Shown: positions 34,226-41,267 of the stretch, in pieces
How positions within the stretch are numbered: position 1 is the first letter of the stretch
Layout: the number at the start of each line of letters is the position of its first letter
Assembly: GCF_039544205.1 (NCBI RefSeq)
Contig: NZ_BAABLF010000005.1
Location: forward strand, 1 to 64,000
Direction of reading: 5' to 3'
DNA length: 64,000 nucleotides
From: Ferrimonas gelatinilytica
Lineage (GTDB): Bacteria; Pseudomonadota; Gammaproteobacteria; Enterobacterales; Shewanellaceae
Position numbers and translations under genes: made by a program
The notes under the pieces: generated by a model
The model's database searches: none
What the model was told of the DNA's origin: nothing
The model's input: only the letters and a program-made list of their open reading frames with translations

Positions 34226-34268
34226 TAATAACAGCACCAAGCGTGGGCCCTTGTGCTGGGCGTTAGCT
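34226..34268 (+). other. Short attC-like recombination site C
   Basis: The left end TAATAAC and right end GTTAGCT enclose the hairpin AGCAC-C-AAG...CTT-GTGCT, with one unpaired base in the left arm as in attC extrahelical bases, and GGGC before the right core. At 43 bases it is at or below the short end of known attC sites. Confidence 0.5.
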
Positions 34269-34287
34269 GTACAAGGAGTTCCATTTA

Positions 34288-34464
34288 ATTTTAACCACCT
34301 TTTGCCTATTTATTCCATACAGCATTTTCTTTCCTGCTTGGCTTTTTGAGTACCTGAACGTTTGGGAAAGAACTCCCGATTACACAATGATGTTCTTGTT
34401 ACTTGGTGCAGGGGTGCTTTTAACGTCGATGTTAAAGGCCGGTTCGATTGAGTCCACGTCATAA
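34288..34464 (+). CDS. Small two-helix membrane protein with non-standard start, cassette 4
   Basis: The frame is open from a TAG inside site C to TAA at 34462. It encodes two hydrophobic stretches (LILTTFCLFIPYSIFFPAWL and MMFLLLGAGVLLTSML) joined by FEYLNVWERTPDYT, very membrane-protein-like. There is no ATG, GTG or TTG before the first helix. AAGGAG (34273-34278) lies nine bases before an ATT (34288), a rare but real start codon; CTG at 34267 is another option. The product from ATT is 58 residues. It could be a gene that lost its start codon. No family recognised. Confidence 0.4.
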   Translation: MLTTFCLFIPYSIFFPAWLFEYLNVWERTPDYTMMFLLLGAGVLLTSMLKAGSIESTS

Positions 34465-34508
34465 GGCGCGACAGCCGATCATAAAGCGCCTCGGTGGTCA
34501 TGGAGGGC

Positions 34509-34571
34509 GCAAAACGACCAGCCAGGTTAGACGAAGCTATTTAGCGCGTCGTCTGGCTGGGGCGCTTATGC
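34509..34571 (+). other. Degenerate attC-like site D at the right end of the island
   Basis: CCAGCC...AGACGA (34518-34534) pairs with TCGTCT-GGCTGG (34549-34560) around an AT-rich loop, with a 5-base bulge on the left arm. The right end reads GGGGCGCTTATGCC, where an intact site would be expected to read GGGGCGTTATGCC. The altered GTT would block recombination and fix the island's edge. This is an inference from pattern. Confidence 0.35.
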
Positions 34572-34603
34572 CATAATGCCTGCCGCATCAGGTTGGGAGT
34601 GGC

Positions 34604-36514
34604 ATGAGTCGATTAGAGAAAGAGGTGGCACTGGCGCTGGGCAGCGAAGGGCTGCTGGCCGAGGGGCTGCCGGGGTTTCGTCCCCGGGCTGTCCAGCAGC
34701 AGCTTGGCGCGGCGGCCGCCGCCAACATTCAACAGGGGGGCACCCTGGTCGCCGAGGCGGGCACCGGCATCGGTAAAACCTTTGCCTACCTGCTGCCGGC
34801 GCTGCTCAGCGGTAAAAAAGCGCTGATCAGTACCGGCAGTAAAAACCTCCAGGACCAGCTGTTTTTCAAAGATCTGCCCACCCTGCTGGCGCTGATGGAG
34901 CGGCCTCCCAGCGTGGCCCTGCTTAAGGGGCGCAACAACTACCTCTGTCACTACCACCTCAATCGCCGTCTGGCGGATCTGCCTGCGGATCCCGAGCTGG
35001 TGGATCACCTGATGCGGATCCGCGCCTGGTCCAGCGGGTCGCACTCCGGGGACTTTGCCGAGTTGACCTCGGTGCCCGAGGACAGCCTTGCCCTGAGCAT
35101 GGCGGGCTCCCGCCACGACAACTGCCTGGGCCAGCGCTGCCCGGAATTTGACCGCTGTTGCCTGCATCGCGCCCGTAACCGGGCCGCCGAGGCCGACCTG
35201 GTGGTGATCAATCACCACCTGTTCTTCGCTGACATGGCGCTCAAGGAGACCGGCTTTGCCGAGATATTGCCCAGCGCCGACCTGTTCGTGTTCGACGAAG
35301 CCCACCAACTGCCGGACATCGCCCTGGGCCACTTTGCCGAAACCCTGAGTACGCGCCAGCTCAATGACCTGGTTCGGGAGATGCGCCGCGCCTACCAGGG
35401 GCCGCTGCGGGATTGCCGTCAGCTGGAGAGCGCCGCGGCCCGGGTGCAAGCTGCGGCGGCGGATCTCTACGAGGTGGTGGCGCAGCATGGAGGACGAGAC
35501 TGGGCCGCGATGCGCACTCTGGCGCCGGTGGCCTCGGCCCTGGCCAGCCTGGAGGAGGCTTTACGCTTTGCTCAGCGGGTCTTGGTCGGTCAGCTGGGCC
35601 GGGATGAGATGCTGGATCGGGTGTTCGAGCGTCTCGATCCGATGCTGGCCAGGCTGCAACTCTTTATGGTACCCGGTCATCACTCACTGACTGTGGAGTG
35701 CCACCGCGGTCAGCTGACCCTGCGCGCCTGCCCCCTGTCGGTTGCGGAGCGCTGCCAAGCCTTTTACCGTCGCCTGAAAGGAAGCTGGCTTTTTACCTCG
35801 GCCACCCTCACCGTGGCGGGCCGGTTTGAGCACTTTAATCGTCAGCTCGGACTGACCTCCCCGGTAGAACTGGTACTGGACTCCCCCTTTGACTATGGCC
35901 GCCAGGCGTTGCTCTGCGTCCCCCGCGGGTTGCCGCAGCCCGGCGAGCCGCAGCTGCCCGAGGCCCTGGCTCGTATCGCCCAGCAGCTGGTGGAGGCGGC
36001 GGATGGGCGCACCTTCCTGCTGTTTACCAGCCACAGCATGATGCAGGCGGTGGGCGCGCTGCTGAGCCGCCGACTCAGCCAGCCTCTGCTGATGCAGGGG
36101 ATGGGATCCAAGCGCAGCCTGTTGCAACGCTTTAGTCGTTACGGCAATGCCGTGCTTCTGGCCACCGCCAGTTTCTGGGAGGGGGTAGACGTTAGAGGGC
36201 GTGCGCTGGTGTGTGTTATGATCGACAAACTTCCTTTTGTTTCCCCGGAAGATCCCTTGCAAAAAGCCCGTTGTGACGCCGTTACCCTGCGGGGGGGCGA
36301 TCCCTTTAATGAGGTGCAGTTGCCCCTGGCGGTGATTGCGCTGAAGCAGGGGGTGGGGCGGTTGATCCGCGGGGAGCAGGATCGGGGGGTGATGGTGATC
36401 TGCGATCCCCGCCTGGTGCATCGTCCCTACGGCGGCCTTTTCCTGGCCAGCTTACCGCCGATGTCCCGAACCCGAGATCTGGGCCTCGCCCTAGCTAGAT
36501 TGAGAGAGCTGTAA
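34604..36514 (+). CDS. yoaA: DinG-family ATP-dependent helicase YoaA
   Basis: YoaA is an XPD-like iron-sulfur helicase linked to repair of stalled replication forks. The 636-residue protein equals the E. coli length. Walker A AEAGTGIGKT is at residues 50-59. Iron-sulfur cysteines lie in NNYLCHYHLNR and NCLGQRCPEFDRCCLHRARN; the DEAH box is in LFVFDEAHQLPD. Helicase C-terminal motifs include LLATASFWEGVDVRGRAL and LKQGVGRLIRGEQDRGVM. GGGAG precedes the ATG; a CATAAT at 34572 is a possible -10. It overlaps tsaB by one base, the neighbour pair also found in E. coli. Confidence 0.95.
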   Translation: MSRLEKEVALALGSEGLLAEGLPGFRPRAVQQQLGAAAAANIQQGGTLVAEAGTGIGKTFAYLLPALLSGKKALISTGSKNLQDQLFFKDLPTLLALMERPPSVALLKGRNNYLCHYHLNRRLADLPADPELVDHLMRIRAWSSGSHSGDFAELTSVPEDSLALSMAGSRHDNCLGQRCPEFDRCCLHRARNRAAEADLVVINHHLFFADMALKETGFAEILPSADLFVFDEAHQLPDIALGHFAETLSTRQLNDLVREMRRAYQGPLRDCRQLESAAARVQAAAADLYEVVAQHGGRDWAAMRTLAPVASALASLEEALRFAQRVLVGQLGRDEMLDRVFERLDPMLARLQLFMVPGHHSLTVECHRGQLTLRACPLSVAERCQAFYRRLKGSWLFTSATLTVAGRFEHFNRQLGLTSPVELVLDSPFDYGRQALLCVPRGLPQPGEPQLPEALARIAQQLVEAADGRTFLLFTSHSMMQAVGALLSRRLSQPLLMQGMGSKRSLLQRFSRYGNAVLLATASFWEGVDVRGRALVCVMIDKLPFVSPEDPLQKARCDAVTLRGGDPFNEVQLPLAVIALKQGVGRLIRGEQDRGVMVICDPRLVHRPYGGLFLASLPPMSRTRDLGLALARLREL

Positions 36515-37203
36515 TGTCTGAAAAGATCCTGGTGATCGATACCGCCACCGAAAACTGTTCGGCGGCCCTTCTCCACAACGGTCGCATCACCGAGCAGTCG
36601 GTTGAAGCCCCCCGTGAACACAGTCAGCGTATCCTGCCGATGGTGGCCTCCCTGCTGGAGCAGGCCGGACTGGCCCTGGATGATCTCGACGCGGTCGCGT
36701 TCGGTCGCGGCCCCGGCAGTTTTACCGGGATCCGGATCGGCACCTCCATCATGCAGGGGCTGGCCTTGGGTGCCGACCTGCCGGTGCTGCCCATCTCCAA
36801 TCTCGCCGCCATGGCCCAGGGGGCCATTGAGCAGGGGGCCAGCGAAGTGGCGGCCGCCATCGATGCGCGCATGGGCGAGGTCTATTTTGGCCACTTTGTT
36901 GCCGAGGATGGTCTGGCGCAGCTCCAGGGCGATGAGCAGGTTCTGGCGCCGGAGGCCCTGATGCAACAGTGGCAGCTCGGCAGCGACGTGGTCGCGGTGG
37001 GCACCGGGTTTGAGACCTACCCCCAGCTCGCCCAAGCCCAGAACCTGCGCCTGGAGCCCAGCTGTCGCCTGCCCACTGCGGCGATGATGGTGCCGCTGGC
37101 GCTGCAGATGTGGCGGTCGGGCGCTGCGCGGTCGGTCACCGAGGTGGAACCGGTCTACCTGCGAAACACCGTGGCCTGGAAGAAGCTGCCGGGTCGGGAG
37201 TAG
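36514..37203 (+). CDS. tsaB: tRNA t6A modification protein TsaB
   Basis: TsaB is the scaffold partner of TsaD in making the universal N6-threonylcarbamoyladenosine of ANN-decoding tRNAs. The 229-residue ASKHA-fold protein begins KILVIDTATENCSAAL and has AFGRGPGSFTGIRIGTSIMQ near residue 68. The C-terminal part is variable. It is an essential gene in most bacteria. Its ATG shares a base with the yoaA stop (TAATG), so translation is coupled. Confidence 0.95.
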   Translation: MSEKILVIDTATENCSAALLHNGRITEQSVEAPREHSQRILPMVASLLEQAGLALDDLDAVAFGRGPGSFTGIRIGTSIMQGLALGADLPVLPISNLAAMAQGAIEQGASEVAAAIDARMGEVYFGHFVAEDGLAQLQGDEQVLAPEALMQQWQLGSDVVAVGTGFETYPQLAQAQNLRLEPSCRLPTAAMMVPLALQMWRSGAARSVTEVEPVYLRNTVAWKKLPGRE

Positions 37204-37322
37204 AGCGGTTGCGCGCAGCCCCTTGTACCTTACCCCGGATCGGCGCGCTCTCCCCTTAACCTTACCGCAACTGGCCTTACCAGCAGGACGGCGGTGACAA
37301 ACTGTGAAGCGAGACCGGAAAG

Positions 37323-38189
37323 ATGCACTCAGCTATGGCACCCTTGCCGCCCTTGATGGATAGGCGGTTCACCCTCGATGGCCTTGAGCTCGCGGCTCAG
37401 CAGTGGGGAGAACCCTCGGCGCCGCAGATCCTGGCCCTCCATGGCTGGCTCGACAACAGCGAAAGCTTTGCCCCACTGGCCCGGGCCCTGACGCCGCTGG
37501 GCTGGCAACTGCTGGCGCCGGATTGGCCTGGACACGGTCACTCCGGCCATCGTGGCGCAGCCAGCGATTACCACTTCCTCGATTACCTGTATGAGTTGCA
37601 CCAGCTGATTGAGCAACTGGGGGACCGGCCGGTGATCCTGCTGGGCCACTCCATGGGCGGGATCCTGGCGACCCTCTATGCCGGTGTCTACCCCGAGCGG
37701 GTATCGGCCTTGATCTCTATCGAGGCGCTTGGGCCCCTGACGGCCGGGGCGGAGGAGACCGCCGAGCGCCTGCGTCAGGGGTTCGCCAGTCGCCGTCCCG
37801 TGGTGCCCAAGCCGGTCAACCTGGCGGCAGCGCTGCGGGCACGCAGCCGCATCAACGAGCTGGATCAAGCGATCTTGGAGCCGATGGTGATGCGGAACCT
37901 TCGGGCAACCGAAGCCGGTTGGTACTGGCGTTCCGATCCCCGGGTCAAACGGCTCAGTCCCTGGCGGATGAGCCCGGAACAGGGTGAGGCGATCCTGAAC
38001 GCCATCACCGCCCCAACCCTGGTGATGTTGGCGCAGAAGGGGTTTTCTACACTCAAGGAGCGCTGGCAGCATCGACCCGCCGGGCTTGCCGGGGCAACGC
38101 TGGTGAATGCGCCCGGGGGCCATCATGGCCATATGAGTGCGCCAGAGGCGTACGCATCGGCCATCCACAGATTTTTGCGTCCCGATTAA
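37323..38189 (+). CDS. Alpha/beta hydrolase of unknown substrate
   Basis: The 288-residue protein has the oxyanion region ILALHGWLDNSESFAPLAR, DWPGHGHSGHRG (typical of epoxide or lipid hydrolases), nucleophile elbow LLGHSMGGILATLYA around residue 107 and the likely catalytic histidine in APGGHHGHMSAPEAY. The Asp member is less certain. It resembles serine hydrolase-like proteins found beside fadD in Shewanella relatives, which suggests lipid or ester metabolism. The start is uncertain: ATGs at residues 1, 5 and 12 are all possible. Confidence 0.75.
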   Translation: MHSAMAPLPPLMDRRFTLDGLELAAQQWGEPSAPQILALHGWLDNSESFAPLARALTPLGWQLLAPDWPGHGHSGHRGAASDYHFLDYLYELHQLIEQLGDRPVILLGHSMGGILATLYAGVYPERVSALISIEALGPLTAGAEETAERLRQGFASRRPVVPKPVNLAAALRARSRINELDQAILEPMVMRNLRATEAGWYWRSDPRVKRLSPWRMSPEQGEAILNAITAPTLVMLAQKGFSTLKERWQHRPAGLAGATLVNAPGGHHGHMSAPEAYASAIHRFLRPD

Positions 38190-38279
38190 GTCGGGGCCTG
38201 GTTTACCGGGGGAGTTTCCCCCAACACAAGATGTTTGCAGTACCCCATATGCAGTACTGTTCCAACTAAGGAGAACAGA

Positions 38280-39953
38280 GTGGACAAACCCTGGCTAAAC
38301 AGTTACGCCGAAAACGTACCGGCAGAGATCGATCCGGACCAGTATGACAACCTGCTGGAGCTGTTTGAACAAAGCTGTCGAGACTATGCGGATCAGGTGG
38401 CCTTCATCAACATGGGCGCTGTATTGACCTTCCGACGTCTCGAGGAGCAGAGCCGAGCCTTCGCCGCTTACCTTCAGGACGAACTGAAATTGCAGCCGGG
38501 CGAGCGGGTGGCCCTGATGATGCCCAACCTGCTCCAATACCCCATCGCCCTGTTTGGGATCCTCCGGGCGGGACTGGTGGCGGTGAACGTCAATCCCCTC
38601 TATACCCCCAGGGAGTTGAAGCACCAACTGCAGGATGCCGGTGCCAGCGCCATCATCGCGGTCACCAACTTCGGTTCCAGCCTGCAGAAGGTGGTGAATG
38701 AGACTCCAGTGAAGCATGTGATCCTGACCAAGATTGGTGACCATCTCTGGGCGCCTAAACGCACCTTGGTCAATTTCGTGGTCAAGTACGTCAAAAAGAT
38801 GGTGCCCAAGTACCACCTGCCTGGGGCGGTGTCGATGCGCCGGGCCCTTAGCAAGGGAAAGTACCTTCAGTACGTAAAACCGCGGCTCAAGGGGGAGGAT
38901 ATTGCCTTCCTGCAGTATACCGGTGGCACCACCGGGGTGGCCAAGGGGGCGATGCTGACCCATCGCTCACTGGTGGCTAACATGCTGCAGTGTGAAGCGT
39001 TTTATGGCCGCGCCCTGACGCCAGGTGCCGAGATGATCGTCACGCCGTTGCCGCTCTACCACGTCTTTGCCAACACGGTAAATCTGCTGCTGTTCCTGCG
39101 TCTGGGGGCGCAGAACCTGCTGATCACCAACCCGCGGGACCTGAATGGCTTCATCGGCGAGCTAAAGAAGTATCCTTTCACCGCCCTGACCGGCGTCAAC
39201 ACGCTGTTCAACGCCATGATCAACCACCCGGAGTTTGCCCAGCTGGACTTCAGCCAGTTCAAGCTCACTGTGGGGGGCGGGATGGCGGTTCAGCGCGCGG
39301 TGGCCGAGAAGTGGAAGGCGATCACCGGCGTGCCCCTGGTGGAGGGGTATGGTCTCACCGAAGCCTCACCTGTGGTGGCTGGTGGACGTCATGATCAACA
39401 GGAGTACACCGGTGCCATCGGTTTGCCCCTGCCCTCCACCGAGGTGCGTGTAGTCAGTGAAGAGGGCGAGGTACTGCCCCAGGGCGAGATCGGCGAACTC
39501 CAGGTCCGGGGCCCGCAGGTGATGAAGGGTTACTGGCAGCGTCCGGAGGAGACTGCCAAAACCATGGACAGCGACTGGTTGCTCACCGGCGACATCGGCT
39601 ACATGGATGAACTGGGCCAGTTTTTCATCGTTGACCGCAAAAAGGATATGATCCTGGTCTCCGGTTTCAACGTCTTCCCCAACGAGGTAGAGGATGTGGT
39701 GGCCCTGCACAACAAGGTGCTGGAGGTGGCGGCGGTGGGGGTACCCCACGAGGTGTCCGGTGAATTGGTGAAGATCTTCGTGGTCAGAAAAGAGGCGGGC
39801 TTGACCGAGAAGGAGCTGATCAGCCACTGCCGTAAACACCTGACCGGTTACAAGGTGCCCAAGCTGGTGGAGTTTCGGGATGAACTGCCCAAGTCCACCG
39901 TGGGCAAGATTCTGCGACGTGAACTGCGAGACGAGAGTAAGGAGAGCGCTTGA
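38280..39953 (+). CDS. fadD: Long-chain fatty acid-CoA ligase FadD (paralogue 1)
   Basis: FadD activates fatty acids to acyl-CoA at the inner membrane. The 557-residue protein shows the AMP-binding motif LQYTGGTTGVAKGAMLTHRS, the A5-type motif LVEGYGLTEASPVV, LLTGDIGYMDELGQFFIVDR and the FadD signature DRKKDMILVSGFNVFPNEVE. The C-terminal lysine region is STVGKILRRELRDE. GTG at 38280 has AAGGAG six bases upstream and aligns with E. coli FadD (561 residues). It overlaps rnd by one base (TGATG), as if fadD-rnd were one transcript; fadD and rnd are also neighbours in E. coli. Confidence 0.95.
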   Translation: MDKPWLNSYAENVPAEIDPDQYDNLLELFEQSCRDYADQVAFINMGAVLTFRRLEEQSRAFAAYLQDELKLQPGERVALMMPNLLQYPIALFGILRAGLVAVNVNPLYTPRELKHQLQDAGASAIIAVTNFGSSLQKVVNETPVKHVILTKIGDHLWAPKRTLVNFVVKYVKKMVPKYHLPGAVSMRRALSKGKYLQYVKPRLKGEDIAFLQYTGGTTGVAKGAMLTHRSLVANMLQCEAFYGRALTPGAEMIVTPLPLYHVFANTVNLLLFLRLGAQNLLITNPRDLNGFIGELKKYPFTALTGVNTLFNAMINHPEFAQLDFSQFKLTVGGGMAVQRAVAEKWKAITGVPLVEGYGLTEASPVVAGGRHDQQEYTGAIGLPLPSTEVRVVSEEGEVLPQGEIGELQVRGPQVMKGYWQRPEETAKTMDSDWLLTGDIGYMDELGQFFIVDRKKDMILVSGFNVFPNEVEDVVALHNKVLEVAAVGVPHEVSGELVKIFVVRKEAGLTEKELISHCRKHLTGYKVPKLVEFRDELPKSTVGKILRRELRDESKESA

Positions 39954-41080
39954 TGACGATGCCCCCGTGGCAATGGATCGATTCTGAGGCGGCGTTGAAG
40001 ACGCTGTGCGAGCAGTGCCAGCAACGGGAGTACGTGGCTCTGGATACGGAGTTTGTCCGAACCCGCACCTACCATGCCCAGCTGGGATTGGTGCAACTCT
40101 ATGACGGTGACACCCTGGCGTTGATCGACCCGAAAGCGATCAACGACATGGGGCCTTTTTGGCGTCTGTTGCTGGATGAGCGGGTGGTCAAGGTGCTGCA
40201 CTCCCCGAGCGAAGATCTGGAGATCTTTGCGCATCTTGGCGGGGTCACGCCGAAGCCGCTGTTCGACACCCAGGTGGCGGGGGTTTTGCTTAACCTCGGT
40301 GGCGCCATGGGGTATGGCAAACTGATCCAGCACTACCTGGATATCGAGCTGGATAAAGGCGAGTCCCGTACCGACTGGCTCAAGCGCCCGCTGTCGCCAC
40401 AGCAGCTGAGTTACGCCGCGGCGGATGTCTACTACCTGCACCAGATCTACCCACGGATGCGCGAGGCGATCGAGCAGTCCGGGCGCCTCACCTGGTTGTG
40501 GCAGGAGGGGGAGCGGGCCTGCCGCGGCCGGTTGAGCCCGGAAGATCCCGCCAAGGCCTACCTGAAGGTGAAGAACGCCTGGCAGCTCAAGCCGATACAG
40601 CTTGCGGTGCTCAAGGAGCTGGCGGCCTGGCGGTTGGGCGTGGCCCAACAGCGGGACTTGGCATTAGGGTTCGTAGTGAAAGATGCCCTGCTGCTGAACC
40701 TGGCTCGCCGTGCACCGCGCTCCATGGCATACCTTTCCAAGCTGGAGGGGATGGATGAGCGCACCCTGGGTCGCCATGGGCGCTCCATTCTGCGCTGCAT
40801 CGAGCGAGCAGACGTGGACAATCCGCCGCCGGCGATCGATCCCCTGGGGCAGGATCCTGAGTTCCGTGAGTGCCTGGCCGAGGCCCGTGCGGTGCTGCTC
40901 AAGGTCGCGGAAGCTCAGGAGGTGGCGCCGGAGTTGATGGCTTCCAAACGTCTGGTCAACCAATACCTGACCTGGCTATGGAACGACCAATTCGGGGAAA
41001 CCCCGGAACTGCTTCGTGGCTGGCGTGGCGAGCTGTGTGCCGATGCGCTGTCCCAAGCGTCGCTTCGCCCGCACCGGTGA
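39953..41080 (+). CDS. rnd: Ribonuclease D
   Basis: RNase D is a 3'-5' exoribonuclease trimming tRNA and other small RNA 3' ends. The 375-residue protein has DEDD motifs: Exo I VALDTEFVRTRTYHAQLGLV (residues about 23-42), Exo II VLHSPSEDLEIFAHLGG and Exo III LSYAAADVYYLHQIYP. Two HRDC-like helical domains follow in the C-terminal half. AAGGAG precedes the ATG at 39953, which overlaps the fadD stop. The length equals E. coli Rnd. Confidence 0.95.
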   Translation: MTMPPWQWIDSEAALKTLCEQCQQREYVALDTEFVRTRTYHAQLGLVQLYDGDTLALIDPKAINDMGPFWRLLLDERVVKVLHSPSEDLEIFAHLGGVTPKPLFDTQVAGVLLNLGGAMGYGKLIQHYLDIELDKGESRTDWLKRPLSPQQLSYAAADVYYLHQIYPRMREAIEQSGRLTWLWQEGERACRGRLSPEDPAKAYLKVKNAWQLKPIQLAVLKELAAWRLGVAQQRDLALGFVVKDALLLNLARRAPRSMAYLSKLEGMDERTLGRHGRSILRCIERADVDNPPPAIDPLGQDPEFRECLAEARAVLLKVAEAQEVAPELMASKRLVNQYLTWLWNDQFGETPELLRGWRGELCADALSQASLRPHR

Positions 41081-41096
41081 GGTGGCTCACCCTGTG

Positions 41097-41126
41097 AAGC
41101 CCGGCCCTTGAGGCTGGGCTTTTTTG
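41097..41126 (+). terminator. Intrinsic terminator after rnd
   Basis: AAGCCCGGCC pairs with GGCTGGGCTT (one G-T pair) across CTTGA, then T residues. Confidence 0.9.
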
Positions 41127-41198
41127 TTTCAATTGTTTGGGATTTGTGACCCCCCTCTTTTCTGATCCACAAGTTCGTGACATAGTACAAAAGCTCTA

Positions 41199-41216
41199 TT
41201 CAAACATCTGTTTAGC
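41199..41216 (+). promoter_or_regulatory. PsrA-like operator upstream of the second fadD
   Basis: TTCAAACATCTGTTTAGC is a near palindrome matching the CAAAC-N4-GTTTG type site of the fatty-acid repressor PsrA, except at the last positions of the right arm. It lies about 50 bases before the fadD start, in the promoter region. The motif is recalled rather than searched, so treat it as tentative. Confidence 0.35.
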
Positions 41217-41267
41217 ACTACCCGAATTAAGGAATGACCCTTCGCAGAAAGGGCACAAGGAGAGACC

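Larger units (their letters stand above)
32190..34571 (+). mobile_element. Integron gene-cassette-like cluster without integrase (CALIN-like island)
   Basis: A clear drop in GC content marks this stretch between msrQ and yoaA. It holds four short units all in the same direction: 32311-32883, 33025-33480, 33634-34221 (broken) and 34288-34464. Each is followed by a palindromic site whose ends resemble attC core sequences (RYYYAAC on the left, GTT-containing on the right): 32901-33001, 33506-33619, 34226-34268 and a degenerate 34509-34571. Candidate GTTRRRY cores before the first gene are at 32196 and 32306. No integrase or attI is recognisable. Cassette structure is inferred from motif layout only. 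Confidence 0.65.

Noticed and set aside
34310..34501. 63-codon minus-strand frame in the fourth cassette
   Set aside because: It is antisense to the membrane-protein-like plus-strand frame and has no hydrophobic or domain pattern.
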